Shown piece by piece: positions 45,264 to 55,390 of a stretch of DNA of 64,000 nt (position 1 is the first letter of the stretch; the number at the start of each line of letters is the position of its first letter). The DNA comes from Sphingomonas sp. BT-65 (GTDB lineage: Bacteria; Pseudomonadota; Alphaproteobacteria; Sphingomonadales; Sphingomonadaceae). The notes under the pieces were generated by a model that worked only from the letters and a program-made list of their open reading frames with translations, was not told the origin of the DNA and made no database searches. A program made the position numbers and the translations under genes. The stretch lies in assembly GCF_026107375.2 (NCBI RefSeq), contig NZ_JAPCIA010000002.1, positions 522,001-586,000 on the forward strand, in the 5' to 3' direction.

Positions 45264-46603
45264 TCGGCTGCCTCCAACAGCGGCTCCGCCTCGCCCGGCA
45301 TCGGCCGCCCGATACCCGCATAGACGAACCCGGCGCGCTCGACCTCCTCCGGCTTGTAGATGTTGCGCAGGTCGACGAGCACCGCACGCGCCATCGCCGC
45401 GTGCAGCCGAGCCAGGTCGAGCGCGCGGAACGCGTCCCATTCGGTGACGATCACCAGCGCCGATGCGCCCTCCGCGGCGTCATAGGCCGAACGCGCGAAG
45501 CTGACGTCGGGAAGCAGTGGCCCGGCCGCCTCCATGCCCTGCGGATCATAGGCGCGGATCGTGGCGCCTGCGTCCTGCAGCGCCTGGATGATCGTCAGCG
45601 CCGGCGCCTCGCGGATGTCGTCGGTATTCGGCTTGAAGGTCAGGCCGAGCACGGCGGCGGTCCTGCCCCGCAGGTCGCCGCCAGCCGCCTGGAGCACCTT
45701 GCGCGCCATCGCGCGCTTGCGCGCATCGTTGACCGCGACCGTCGCCTCGACCAGCCGCAGCGGCGCGCCATGGTCCTGCGCGGTCTTCATCAGCGCCAGC
45801 GTGTCCTTGGGAAAGCAGGAGCCGCCATAGCCGGGCCCGGCATGGAGGAATTTCGGCCCGATGCGATTGTCGAGCCCGATGCCGCGCGCGACCTCCTGCA
45901 CATCGGCACCCGCCTGCTCGCACAGATCCGCGATCTCGTTGATGAAGGTGATCTTCATCGCGAGGAACGCGTTCGCGGCATATTTGATCAGCTCGCTCGT
46001 CCGGCGCCGCGTGAAGAGGATGGGCGAGCGGTTGAGGAAGAGCGGGCGATAGACTTCCTCGAGCACCGCACGGGCGCGCGCGTCCTCGATGCCGATCACG
46101 ATGCGGTCGGGGCGCTTGAAGTCCTCGATCGCGGCACCCTCGCGCAGGAATTCGGGGTTCGATGCGACGGCGAAGTCGGCGCCGGGATTGGTCTCGCGGA
46201 TGATCCGCTCGACCTCGTCCCCCGTGCCGACCGGAACCGTCGACTTGGTCACCACCACGGTGAACCCGGCGAGGTTCCGCGCGATCTCGCGCGCCGCTCC
46301 ATGGACATAGGAGAGGTCCGCATGCCCGTCGCCGCGCCGCGCCGGGGTGCCGACGCCGATGAACACGACCTCGGCCTCACGCACGGCCTCGGCCAGCTCG
46401 GTCGTGAACGAGAGGCGGCCGGCGGCGACGTTGCGCGCGACGAGCTGGTCGAGCATCGGCTCGTAGATCGGGATGCGGCCGGCGCGCAGCGTCGCCACCT
46501 TCGCCGCATCCTTGTCGACGCACACCACCTCATGCCCGAAATCGGCGAAGCACGCCCCGGAAACCAGTCCCACATAGCCGGAGCCGATCATCACCAACCG
46601 CAT
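45260..46603 (-). CDS. ugd: UDP-glucose 6-dehydrogenase
   Basis: 447 residues. The N-terminal NAD domain reads MRLVMIGSGYVGLVSGACFAD; VVTKSTVPVGTGDEV, SNPEFLREGAAIEDF, and the catalytic cysteine in GYGGSCFPKDT (about residue 262) follow; the C-terminal domain has LGLTFKPNTDDIREAPAL. It oxidises UDP-glucose to UDP-glucuronate for acidic polysaccharide. The start ATG 46603 follows GAGGAGGG; an open frame extends 57 codons upstream but covers the promoter region. It is coupled to the epimerase gene. Confidence 0.95.
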   Translation of the reverse strand: MRLVMIGSGYVGLVSGACFADFGHEVVCVDKDAAKVATLRAGRIPIYEPMLDQLVARNVAAGRLSFTTELAEAVREAEVVFIGVGTPARRGDGHADLSYVHGAAREIARNLAGFTVVVTKSTVPVGTGDEVERIIRETNPGADFAVASNPEFLREGAAIEDFKRPDRIVIGIEDARARAVLEEVYRPLFLNRSPILFTRRRTSELIKYAANAFLAMKITFINEIADLCEQAGADVQEVARGIGLDNRIGPKFLHAGPGYGGSCFPKDTLALMKTAQDHGAPLRLVEATVAVNDARKRAMARKVLQAAGGDLRGRTAAVLGLTFKPNTDDIREAPALTIIQALQDAGATIRAYDPQGMEAAGPLLPDVSFARSAYDAAEGASALVIVTEWDAFRALDLARLHAAMARAVLVDLRNIYKPEEVERAGFVYAGIGRPMPGEAEPLLEAAE

Positions 46604-46836
46604 CGTGAACCCTCCTCTTCGAGACAGCATCGGTGGGTAGCGGATCGGCACGCGCGCGTGCGGGGCGCATTGGAGGGAGCGCCTGACCCTTACTGGCGCT
46701 CGCGATCCGCGGCGCGGCGCGATCACTACTTCCGGGCTACCCCGCGTTCCCCGGCCGCTCAGCGGGCTTGGCAATATTCAGCGCGACAAGGACCCGCCAT
46801 GCTGCGTGCGAGCCTGAACTGACCGACGGAAACACC
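46604..46836. promoter_or_regulatory. Divergent promoter region ugd / cysD
   Basis: 233 bp without a gene. It holds GGTGGGTAGCGG (core at 46635-46640) and GGGCTACCCCGCG (core at 46737-46742), two oppositely oriented copies of the CTACCC motif about 100 bp apart. No other structure is seen. Confidence 0.4.
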
Positions 46837-47754
46837 ATGCGCCTGACGCAACCGCTTTCACCTACTCTCACGCATCTCGAACGGCTCGAGGCCGAAAGCA
46901 TCCATATCCTGCGCGAGGTGGTCGCCCAGGCCGAGCGGCCGGTCATGCTCTATTCGGCGGGCAAGGATTCGGCGGTCATGCTGCATCTCGCGCTGAAAGC
47001 CTTTTATCCCGCCCCACCGCCTTTCCCGCTGCTCCATGTCGACACGACTTGGAAGTTCCGCGCCATGTACGAATATCGCGACCGTGCCGCGGCCGCGGCG
47101 GGAATGGAGCTGATCGTCCATCGCAACCCCGAAGCGGTGGCGCGCGGGATCAACCCGTTTGATCATGGCAGCCTCCACACCGAGATGTGGAAGACCGAGG
47201 GGCTCAAGCAAGCGCTCGACGCGCACGGCTTCGACGCGGCGTTCGGCGGCGCCCGGCGCGACGAGGAGAAGAGCCGCGCCAAGGAACGGGTTTTCAGCTT
47301 CCGCGACCGCAATCACCGGTGGGAACCCCGCGACCAGCGCCCCGAATTGTGGCGGCTCTACAACGCCCGGGTCGCCAAGGGGCAAAGCCTGCGCGTCTTC
47401 CCGCTCTCCAACTGGACCGAGCTCGACGTCTGGCAATACATCCTCGCCGAAGGGATCGAAATCGTCCCGCTCTACTTCGCGGCACCGCGGCCGACGGTGG
47501 TGCGCGACGGTATGATCCTGATGGTCGACGACGAACGCTTCCCGTTGAACGGCGAAACGCCGGTCGAGCGCTCGATCCGCTTCCGCACGCTCGGCTGCTA
47601 CCCGCTCAGCGGCGCGGTGGAGAGCAAGGCCACGACCCTGCCCGAGCTGATCCAGGAAACGCTGCTCGCGACGACGAGCGAGCGCCAGGGCCGGGCGATC
47701 GATCAGGAGGGCGACGCGAGCATGGAGCGCAAGAAGCAGGAAGGATATTTCTGA
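46837..47754 (+). CDS. cysD: CysD, sulfate adenylyltransferase small subunit
   Basis: 305 residues: PP-loop motif [67 protein letters not shown] and [14 protein letters not shown], all typical of CysD/NodP. With CysN it makes adenosine 5'-phosphosulfate from ATP and sulfate. The start ATG 46837 is preceded by TGACCGACGGAAACACC; the frame opens 23 codons earlier. It overlaps cysN by TGATG at 47752-47756. In this locus it probably supplies PAPS for the sulfotransferase, with possible sharing with cysteine synthesis. Confidence 0.95.
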   Translation: MRLTQPLSPTLTHLERLEAESIHILREVVAQAERPVMLYSAGKDSAVMLHLALKAFYPAPPPFPLLHVDTTWKFRAMYEYRDRAAAAAGMELIVHRNPEAVARGINPFDHGSLHTEMWKTEGLKQALDAHGFDAAFGGARRDEEKSRAKERVFSFRDRNHRWEPRDQRPELWRLYNARVAKGQSLRVFPLSNWTELDVWQYILAEGIEIVPLYFAAPRPTVVRDGMILMVDDERFPLNGETPVERSIRFRTLGCYPLSGAVESKATTLPELIQETLLATTSERQGRAIDQEGDASMERKKQEGYF

Positions 47755-49631
47755 TGGCCGAACCCTATCGGCTGGTCGCCCCAAACTTCGACGCCTGTAT
47801 CGCACAGCATCAGGAGCGCTCCCTGCTGCGCTTTCTGACCTGCGGGTCGGTCGACGACGGCAAGTCAACGCTGATCGGCCGCCTGCTCTATGATTCCAAG
47901 CTGATCCTGGAGGACCAGCTCGCCAGCCTCGAGGCAGTGTCGAGCGGTAGGCAATCGATCGACTTCGCTTCCTTGGTCGACGGGCTCGCTGCCGAGCGCG
48001 AGCAGGGCATCACGATCGACGTCGCCTATCGCTTCTTCGCGACCGGGAAACGCAAGTTCATCGTCGCCGACACGCCCGGGCACGAGCAATATACGCGCAA
48101 CATGGTCACCGGCGCGTCGACCGCCGACCTCGCGGTGATCCTGATCGACGCGCGCAAGGGCGTGCTGACCCAGACCCGACGCCACAGCTACATCGTCCAG
48201 TTGCTCGGGATCCGTCACATCGTGCTGGCGGTAAACAAGATGGACCTGGTCGGCTACCAGCAAGCGGCGTTCGACGCGGTGGTCGAGGACTATGCGGCCT
48301 TCGCGCGGCAGATCGGCATTCGCGATTTCACCGCCATTCCCATCTCGGGCCGAAACGGCGACAATATCGCCGGCCGGTCGGATGCGATGCCGTGGTATTC
48401 GGGCCCGGCGTTGCTCGAGCATCTCGAGACCGTGGAGGTCGATGTCGAGGCCGACGCGACGAAGCCGTTCCGGATGCCGGTCCAATGGGTCAATCGCGCC
48501 GGTCAGGACTTCCGCGGCCTCGCGGGCACGATCCCCAGCGGGGTCGTGCGGCCAGGCGACCCTGTGCGCATCCTGCCTTCGGGACGGACCAGCAGGATCG
48601 CACGGATTGTGACGTTGGCCGGCGACCTCGAGCTTGCCCGTGCCGGCCAGTCGGTGACGGTGACCCTGGCGGACGAGATCGACTGCTCCCGCGGCGACGT
48701 CATCGCCGCCGCCGACGCGCCGTTGCAGGTTTCCGACCAGTTCGAGGCCTCGCTGGTCTGGCTGGACGAGGCGCCGCTGCTGCCAGGCCGCCGCTATCTG
48801 CTGCAGACGGCAAGCACGACCATCGGCGCGACGGTGATGCAGATCAAGCATGCGGTGGATCTGGAAACGCTTGGCGAGGCGCCCGCGCGCACGCTGGCCT
48901 GCAACCAGATCGCCGTGGCCACGCTACGGCTCGACCGCGCGATCCCCTTCGCCGCCTATGCCGAATGCCGCACGCTCGGCAGCTTCGTCCTGGTCGACCG
49001 CGAAAGCCATCGCACGCTGGCGGGCGGCACCTTCCATTTCTCGCTGCGCCGCGCCGACAACATCCATTGGCAACCGCTCGAGGTGCGCCGCGAGCAGCGC
49101 GCGGCGATGAAGGCGCAAGTGCCCAAGGTCCTGTGGTTCACCGGCCTGTCGGGAGCGGGCAAGTCGACCATCGCCAATCAGGTCGAGCGCAAGCTGCATG
49201 CGCTCGGCTACCACACCTTCCTGCTCGACGGCGACAATGTGCGGCATCGGCTGAACGGCGATCTCGGCTTCACCGACGCCGACCGGGTCGAGAATATCCG
49301 CCGCGTCGGCGAGGTTGCGGCGCTGATGGCCGATGCCGGCCTGGTCGTGCTCGCCGCCTTCATCTCGCCCTTCCGCGCGGAGCGCGAGATGGTGCGTGCG
49401 ATGGTCCCGGAGGGCGAGTTCGTGGAGATCTTCATCGACACCCCGCTCGGCGAAGCCGAGGCGCGCGACGTGAAAGGCCTCTACCAGAAGGCCCGGCGCG
49501 GCGAACTCGTCAACTTCACCGGCATCGACAGTCCATACGAGCCGCCTCTGGAGCCCGACCTGCAGATCGACACCATGCGGTGCTCGTCGGAGCAGGCAGC
49601 CGACCAGATTCTCGCAGCCCTGTTCCCCTGA
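47754..49631 (+). CDS. cysNC: Bifunctional CysN-CysC: sulfate adenylyltransferase large subunit / APS kinase
   Basis: 625 residues. The CysN part (1 to about 430) is a GTPase: [19 protein letters not shown] (P-loop), [35 protein letters not shown]. The CysC part (about 450-625) has [16 protein letters not shown] (P-loop), [20 protein letters not shown] and the later [11 protein letters not shown]. The fusion equals NodQ-type proteins and makes PAPS directly. It is coupled to cysD. No phosphosulfate reductase gene is adjacent, which fits PAPS use for sulfation. Confidence 0.95.
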   Translation: MAEPYRLVAPNFDACIAQHQERSLLRFLTCGSVDDGKSTLIGRLLYDSKLILEDQLASLEAVSSGRQSIDFASLVDGLAAEREQGITIDVAYRFFATGKRKFIVADTPGHEQYTRNMVTGASTADLAVILIDARKGVLTQTRRHSYIVQLLGIRHIVLAVNKMDLVGYQQAAFDAVVEDYAAFARQIGIRDFTAIPISGRNGDNIAGRSDAMPWYSGPALLEHLETVEVDVEADATKPFRMPVQWVNRAGQDFRGLAGTIPSGVVRPGDPVRILPSGRTSRIARIVTLAGDLELARAGQSVTVTLADEIDCSRGDVIAAADAPLQVSDQFEASLVWLDEAPLLPGRRYLLQTASTTIGATVMQIKHAVDLETLGEAPARTLACNQIAVATLRLDRAIPFAAYAECRTLGSFVLVDRESHRTLAGGTFHFSLRRADNIHWQPLEVRREQRAAMKAQVPKVLWFTGLSGAGKSTIANQVERKLHALGYHTFLLDGDNVRHRLNGDLGFTDADRVENIRRVGEVAALMADAGLVVLAAFISPFRAEREMVRAMVPEGEFVEIFIDTPLGEAEARDVKGLYQKARRGELVNFTGIDSPYEPPLEPDLQIDTMRCSSEQAADQILAALFP

Positions 49632-49665
49632 ACTGACCGGCGCCTGGATCAGGGGAAGCATGCGC

Positions 49666-50289
49666 TCAGGCGCGGTCTTCGCCCATGCCGGCTGCAAAGG
49701 CGATGCGCAGCGCCCCGGACAGGCTGCGCGCCTTGAGTTTGATCATGATGTTCGCGCGATGCACCTCGACGGTGCGCGGCGAGATGCCGAGATAATAGGC
49801 GATGGTCTTGTTGGGATGACCTTGCGCCAGCCCCTCGAGCACCTCGCGCTCGCGATCGCTCAGCACGCCGAGCACGACCTCCGCGTCGGCCGCACGGACC
49901 ATGATGCTCTTCTCCGCGGCAAGCCGCTCGAATGCGCGGCGGATCGCATCCTCGAGCGCGTCGGTCTCGAAGGGCTTCTCCAGGAAATCGACCGCGCCCG
50001 CCTTCATCGCCTTCACCGCCACGGCGATATCGCCATGGCCAGTCAGTACGATGACCGGCATCGTCACGCCGCGGTCGTTGAGCTGCTGCTGGACCTCCAG
50101 GCCGTCAATCTCGGGCATGCCGATATCGAGCAGGATGCAACCGCATTCGATGTGGCGCACCTCCTTGAGAAATCCCGCCCCCGATTCCCAGGTGCGCACG
50201 GCATAGCCGATGCTCTTGAGGTAGAAGCTCGTTCCACGGCGGACGCTTTCCTCGTCGTCGATGACGTGAACCAGGGGCCTGTCGGTCAT
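49666..50289 (-). CDS. fixJ: FixJ-like response regulator
   Basis: 207 residues. Receiver: [13 protein letters not shown], phospho-Asp at residue 55 in [16 protein letters not shown], Lys105 in FLEKPFE. Lux[22 protein letters not shown] to [16 protein letters not shown], ending in GALRIAF as in FixJ. It is activated by FixL at low oxygen. It overlaps fixL by ATGA (50286-50289), so the pair is coupled. It converges on the cysNC gene (34 bp apart). Confidence 0.9.
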   Translation of the reverse strand: MTDRPLVHVIDDEESVRRGTSFYLKSIGYAVRTWESGAGFLKEVRHIECGCILLDIGMPEIDGLEVQQQLNDRGVTMPVIVLTGHGDIAVAVKAMKAGAVDFLEKPFETDALEDAIRRAFERLAAEKSIMVRAADAEVVLGVLSDREREVLEGLAQGHPNKTIAYYLGISPRTVEVHRANIMIKLKARSLSGALRIAFAAGMGEDRA

Positions 50290-52160
50290 TCGGACACCTC
50301 CGCATCGGCACGGATTAGGGTGAAATGGAAACGCGCGCCTCCCTCGAGCTGCGGCTCCATCCAGATACGCCCGCCATTGGCCTCGACGATGGTGCGGCAG
50401 ATCGACAGGCCGAGGCCGAGGCCGTCGCGCTTGGTGCTGTTGAAGGCGCGAAACAGATTCTCGGTGATCTCCGGAGCAACCCCCGGTCCGGTATCGGCCA
50501 CGGTCACGCGCAGGAAGCCGTCATCGTCGGACGCGCTCGAAACCGTCAGCAGGCGCGACGGCGACTGGCCCATCGCCTCGATCGCGTTGCGCATGAGGTT
50601 GATCAGCACCTGCTGGATCTGGATCTTGTCGACGAGCACCTGGCGCACCGCATGGTCGAGCTCGATCTGCGTCCGGATGCCCTTTTCCCGCGCGTCGAGC
50701 AGAGCGAGCTTCGAGGCTTCTTCGACCAGCTCCACCAGGTCGGCGACCGACTTCTCGACCTCGCCGCGCGCGACGAACTCGCGCAGGCGGCGGACGATCG
50801 CCCCCGCGCGCAGCGCCTCCTCATAGGCACCGTCGAGCCCGTCCTCGATCATGCCGCGATCATCGAGTTTGTCCTCGTGCAGCAAGTTGCGGGCGCCGCG
50901 CACGAAGGTGGCGACGGCGGTGATCGGCTGGTTGAGCTCATGCGCCAGCGTCGAGGCCATGGTTCCCATCGCGCTGACCCGCGCCGCGTGGACCAGGTCG
51001 CCGCGCAGCTCGTTGATGCGCCGTTCGGCGGCCTGCTTTTCGGTGAGATCCCGGATGAAGCCGGTGAACACACGCGTGCCGTCCGAGATCGCTTCGCCGA
51101 TGGCGAGCTCGATCGGAAAGGTGGTGCCGTCGCGCTTTTGCCCGATCACGCTCCGCCCGATCCCGATCACCCGTTTCTCGCCGGTGATGAGGTGGCGTTT
51201 GATATAGCCGTCATGGCGCTCGCGGTCGGGCGAGGGCATGAGCCGGCTCACGTTCAAGCCGATGACCTCGGCTTCGGCATAACCGAACAGCCGCTCGGCA
51301 GCGGCGCTGAACCAGAGGATCTTGCCGGTCTCGTTGATGACGACCATCGCGTCGGGAACGGTGGCGAGGATCGAGCGGAAGTGCGACGCGCTCGCCGCGA
51401 GCTTCTGCTCGGCGGCACGCTGTTCGGTCACGTCGCGGATGACCTTGCCGAACCCCTTGAGCTCGCCCTGCTTGTCGTACAACGCGGTGAGGGTGACGTG
51501 CGCGAGGAACTCCGATCCGTTCTTGCGGACGCGCCAGTCCTCCTTCTCGAGCCGCCCGTCTTCGCGCGCGCGCGCAAGATCGAGTTGCGGCTTGCCTGCC
51601 GCGACCGCGGCTTCGGGATAGAATAGCGAGAAGTGACGGCCGACCACCTCGGCCTCGCGCCAGCCCTTCAGGCGCTCCGCCGCCTTGCTCCAGATCGTCA
51701 CATTTCCATCGGGGTCGAGCATGTAGATGCCGTAGCCGGTGGCGCCGTCGATCAGCAGGTTGAGCTCCTCGGCAAGCTCGTCGGCGAGCTCGGCACGCCG
51801 CTCGGCACGCCGCTCGCTCTCTTGCGATTTGCGGCGAAGCCAGGTCATGTGCCCGGCGATCAGGATCGTCAGGCTCGCCGCAACAGCGAAGATCAGCAGG
51901 CTCAGCGACCAGAACGGTCCCGGCGCCCATCCCATTGCCCGGACGGCGGCAACCGCAAGCAGCGCCGTGAGGATCGCCGGCCCGCGCCCCGCGAATACGC
52001 AGACGACGAGAACGCCAATGGCGAAGGACAAATAATATGCGCGCCCCTGCAGCCAGGGGTCCAGGATCAAGCGCACCAGCGTGGCGACGGCCACAACCAG
52101 GATGGCGAATCCATAGCCGCGCCAAGCTCGAGTGCTGATGGTATCCCCTTCAGCGTTCAT
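50286..52160 (-). CDS. fixL: FixL-like haem PAS oxygen-sensor histidine kinase
   Basis: 624 residues from ATG 52160 (MNAEGD). Three or four N-terminal membrane helices (to about 105), a first PAS (about 135-245), a second PAS (about 260-380), and HisKA with [15 protein letters not shown] (His407) and HATPase ([18 protein letters not shown]). In the second PAS, His316 ([11 protein letters not shown]) and Arg336 ([10 protein letters not shown]) are 20 residues apart, exactly as the haem-ligand His200 and Arg220 of Bradyrhizobium FixL. I therefore expect haem binding and oxygen sensing. It starts 108 bp after a lone receiver gene in the same orientation. Confidence 0.9.
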   Translation of the reverse strand: MNAEGDTISTRAWRGYGFAILVVAVATLVRLILDPWLQGRAYYLSFAIGVLVVCVFAGRGPAILTALLAVAAVRAMGWAPGPFWSLSLLIFAVAASLTILIAGHMTWLRRKSQESERRAERRAELADELAEELNLLIDGATGYGIYMLDPDGNVTIWSKAAERLKGWREAEVVGRHFSLFYPEAAVAAGKPQLDLARAREDGRLEKEDWRVRKNGSEFLAHVTLTALYDKQGELKGFGKVIRDVTEQRAAEQKLAASASHFRSILATVPDAMVVINETGKILWFSAAAERLFGYAEAEVIGLNVSRLMPSPDRERHDGYIKRHLITGEKRVIGIGRSVIGQKRDGTTFPIELAIGEAISDGTRVFTGFIRDLTEKQAAERRINELRGDLVHAARVSAMGTMASTLAHELNQPITAVATFVRGARNLLHEDKLDDRGMIEDGLDGAYEEALRAGAIVRRLREFVARGEVEKSVADLVELVEEASKLALLDAREKGIRTQIELDHAVRQVLVDKIQIQQVLINLMRNAIEAMGQSPSRLLTVSSASDDDGFLRVTVADTGPGVAPEITENLFRAFNSTKRDGLGLGLSICRTIVEANGGRIWMEPQLEGGARFHFTLIRADAEVSE

Positions 52161-52267
52161 GTGGCCCCCGCCGGACGGTTCAAGTGCCGGCCAGCGGTCG
52201 CAACATAACATATGTTCGATATCGAGCAAAAATTCGCCGGCTCAAGCGTTTGGCCGGGATTGCCCCT

Positions 52268-52660
52268 TTAATCCGCGACCGGCGCGCCGCGCGCCAATGC
52301 GTCGAGCAGCTCGGTGTCGCGGAATGGCTTCGGGAGGACCGCGGCAAAGCCGGCGGCGACCGCCGTGTCACGCAGTTGCCGGGAATAGAAGGCGGTGACC
52401 AGCACGGCGCATCCATTCCATCCATGCGACTGGAGGAAGCGCAAGGCCTCGATCCCGTCCGCCTCGGGCAGGACATAGTCGATGACCAGATGGCTCGCGG
52501 TGATCGCCGTGGAATCGGCAAGGGCAAGCGCCGCGCGAGAGAATGCGTGGACCTGATATCCTTGCCCGGTCAGCAGCAGTTGAAGCCCGCGCCGCACGGC
52601 ATCGTCATCCTCAACGAGCAGCAGGCGTGGTGCCAGCGAGCTCCGGGCGGTCGAGTTCAT
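52268..52660 (-). CDS. Stand-alone response-regulator receiver
   Basis: 130 residues: LLLVEDDDAVRRGLQ with its acidic pocket, phospho-Asp at residue 61 (VIDYVLPEADGI), Thr in LVTAFY, and Lys in VLPKPF. There is no output domain. It lies just upstream of fixL in the same direction and may be FixT-like or a phosphate sink for FixL, though this is inferred from position only. Confidence 0.8.
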   Translation of the reverse strand: MNSTARSSLAPRLLLVEDDDAVRRGLQLLLTGQGYQVHAFSRAALALADSTAITASHLVIDYVLPEADGIEALRFLQSHGWNGCAVLVTAFYSRQLRDTAVAAGFAAVLPKPFRDTELLDALARGAPVAD

Positions 52661-52869
52661 ACCGAGTCACGCCTTCAGTTGTTGGAGCACTCCAGGCCCG
52701 CCTGCGCCAGCGAGCCGCCACCGGTGTCAAGCGGAAGAGTGCGTTACCGCCGGCCTGTTGCAGTTCGCGTAAAGCTTGACCGGGTCGCCCCGTGACTCGG
52801 CATGCGAAATCATCCCCTCGCCGGCCACTGCCACCCGCGCGTAAACCTAATGGGCGCGTCCCGAACGCT

Positions 52870-53632
52870 CGATTGGGGTTAGTACGTAGGCCGTAGACTC
52901 ATAAGCTCGGACCCCAGCGTATTGAAGCGAGCTGGACCGTGGCAAGGAAGTTGGCGGCGAGCTTCTCGTAGCGGGTGGCGAAGCGGCGGAAGTTCTTCAG
53001 CTTGGAGAAGTATCGCTCGCTGAGGCTACGCAGGCGGTAGAGCCGCTTGCTGAAGACAGGGCTTCCAGCGTCGATTACTCTTGGGTGGGATGTTGGGCAT
53101 AGCGCTCTGGTCGTGGATAACTCCCGGAGGCGGTCGGCGTCGTAGGCTTTGTTCGCCAGCACGATGGTGCGCGGGCTGAGGTGGTCGAGTAGCGTATCGG
53201 CGACCTGCCCGCCTTGTGTTTGCCCTGTGGTCAGGCTGAGCAGGATCGGGAGCCCCTGCGCGTCGACAACGACACGAATCTTGGTCGTGAGCCCGCCGCG
53301 TGATGGACCGAGACAGCGATCTGCCCCCTCTTTGCCGTCGCTGCCTGCCGGTGGACACGAACGGAAGTGCTGTCGATCATCTGGATATCGCCCTCGTGCG
53401 CTTCAGTGATGGCCTCCATCAGCCAGTCTCACACGCCTGCCTTCCGCTATCGGACGAAGCGGTTGTGGCAGGTGGTGCGCGGGCCATAGCGCTCGGTCAG
53501 GTCACACCATGGCGCACCGGAGCGGAGTACTCCGTTCAGCACACGCCTGTCATCGACGCGTGGCAATATCACGTCGGCCTACCGTCGTCGGCCTTTATGA
53601 GTACACAACCCTGTTCTAAAACGACAATCCTC
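52870..53632 (-). mobile_element. Decayed IS5-family insertion sequence (first copy)
   Basis: Minus-strand transposase pieces are readable in several frames with stop codons between them: [96 protein letters not shown]. These match the DDE transposase of IS5/IS427-group elements in order. Two in-frame stops near KAGV and several frameshifts make it non-functional. Ends are approximate; GATTGGGGTTAG near 52871 and the reverse of CTAAAACGACAATCC near 53616-53630 resemble imperfect terminal repeats. It bounds the lower-GC segment on the left. Confidence 0.8.
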
Positions 53633-53655
53633 TCGATGACTGAGGGCCACTTATC

Positions 53656-55224
53656 ATGTCATTGTCCAGTCAGCCCAAACATAACGACAGTACCGTAGAA
53701 GGCCTTGATCGCGATTTGCCAATCCAAAGCCGACGCCGCGCGCTGTTGACGTTGATGGGCGTCGGCGTCGCGGGGCTGGTTCCCGGAAGCGGATGCTTGT
53801 CCGCCGCCTCACGTTCCCGCATGGCGGGTGCTCAAATCGGACCCACATCCAGCCCCACAATTATCCCAGCGCCAAGCGGACGCTCGGTCATGGAGCGATC
53901 CCTTTCAAGGGCAGGCGCAGTCGGGAATGGAAAAACCGACGATACGAATGCTATCCAAGCTGCAATTAGTGAAATCGAGCGCAATACCCGATTTGAGACC
54001 GATGGTAGCAACACACCATTTCTGGGGATTGGCGAGTTAGTGTGGCCTCAAGGTCTTTTTATCGTCAGTGGTTCAATTCTTATTCAACGCAGTCTTCGAC
54101 TGCTAGGAGAGGGTCAGGCGGAATATTCTAGTGGCGCGCGCATAGAACAGCAGCGTCCCGGACACGATCTCTTTAGAGTCGAACCGATCGCGCAGGGCTG
54201 TTCATTTGGACTGAACAATTTAGTGTTGCGTGCCAACGGCGGGGGTGGGTCGGGTGGAGCTTTGCTTCGTATAGTCAAGACCAAAGGTCAATGTAACTCG
54301 ATCCGAATTCTCGATACAGTCTTTGCTACGCCGCAAACCCATGCGATCGATATTACTCATGGTGACGATATCCTGATCGATCGATGTCTCTTCGACGTAT
54401 CGGCGCAGGAATGTATCCGGATCGGCCAGGGGGCTACGGGCGGACGGGTTTCAAATGTCAGGATCACCAGAAACAACTTCTACGCGATTGCTAGTGAGTG
54501 CATCGTCCTTGGCGGTGCTCGATCAGTCGTAATTGAGAGCAATAATGCTTTTACGGATCGCGCGACGCGCACCTTCGTGCGTATTGGGGACGACGCCGGC
54601 CAGAATCAGACGATCACTATCCGTGGCAATACGCTAAAGACCGTCGATTGTGCGGTCGATGCCACGACAGTGACAGGACTGGTCGTAGAAGGGAACAATG
54701 GCGAAGCGATCGGCGGTGGGGTAGCGCCGCGCCGAGCGGCGGTCACCCTTGCTGGTGCTTGTACAGGTGTGGTCGTGGTTGGAAATCACTTTTCGGGTCA
54801 AGGAACCCTAGGACTATACAACGATGCCGCAGCCCGCGTAACTGATGCAGTTATCGTTGCGAATGGCTTTATCGCTCAATCAGCACAAGGCGCAGCGCTC
54901 AATGTCGCAAACACCAGTGGGCGGATTGGTGACAATCAGGTGAGTGGCGCGCCGCGCCCCGCAGTTGGCCATCGCTGGTCGACCAGCAGAAACGCCGCAG
55001 CTCCGGGAGTGATCGAAGCATATGGTTCGCGCACGATCTCCCTCCCAGTTGCTGGTGCTTTGCCGCGCGATCATGCGGCCGTGGATCCCGATCGGCCCTT
55101 GCCCGACGCGATCGCTGTCGCAGCGCGGGCGAAGGATCACGCGATCGATGTCCGATATGCGAATGCTACGCCACGGCCTGTCCCAGTTCCACCGCACGAC
55201 TTGACTGTCCTGGTCACGCGGTAG
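53656..55224 (+). CDS. Tat-exported right-handed beta-helix protein (pectate-lyase-3 family)
   Basis: 522 residues. The N terminus has a twin-arginine signal (QSRRRALLTLMGVGVAGL, residues about 24-41). Next comes AGAVGNGKTDDTNAIQAAI (about 86-104), the typical pectate_lyase_3/GH28-like opening. Repeated coils of the NxxV.NN type (ITRNNFYAIASECIVLGG, VVIESNNAF, GLVVEGNNGEAI, GVVVVGNHFSGQG) form the beta-helix. Base composition is visibly lower in G+C than the neighbouring loci. It could act on surface polysaccharide or be a structural helix; the catalytic residues were not identified. It starts 24 bp after the IS remnant. Confidence 0.8.
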   Translation: MSLSSQPKHNDSTVEGLDRDLPIQSRRRALLTLMGVGVAGLVPGSGCLSAASRSRMAGAQIGPTSSPTIIPAPSGRSVMERSLSRAGAVGNGKTDDTNAIQAAISEIERNTRFETDGSNTPFLGIGELVWPQGLFIVSGSILIQRSLRLLGEGQAEYSSGARIEQQRPGHDLFRVEPIAQGCSFGLNNLVLRANGGGGSGGALLRIVKTKGQCNSIRILDTVFATPQTHAIDITHGDDILIDRCLFDVSAQECIRIGQGATGGRVSNVRITRNNFYAIASECIVLGGARSVVIESNNAFTDRATRTFVRIGDDAGQNQTITIRGNTLKTVDCAVDATTVTGLVVEGNNGEAIGGGVAPRRAAVTLAGACTGVVVVGNHFSGQGTLGLYNDAAARVTDAVIVANGFIAQSAQGAALNVANTSGRIGDNQVSGAPRPAVGHRWSTSRNAAAPGVIEAYGSRTISLPVAGALPRDHAAVDPDRPLPDAIAVAARAKDHAIDVRYANATPRPVPVPPHDLTVLVTR

Positions 55225-55390
55225 GAACCAAAGAGAGGCGGGGGCGCTTCGCTAACTTGGCGAGCTACTATTGTTGCGCCGCCGAAGGGGATATGTCAAA
55301 TCCGATCACGCCGGTGCTCAGAGTGGAGTTTTGTCGCTCGATCTGAAAACAAAGGTGGCAACGACGAGCTTAGCGGTGCAAGGGGTGCGC

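Noticed and set aside
53026..53358. Separate short frames read as small genes in the left IS
   Set aside because: They are fragments of one transposase split by frameshifts and stops.
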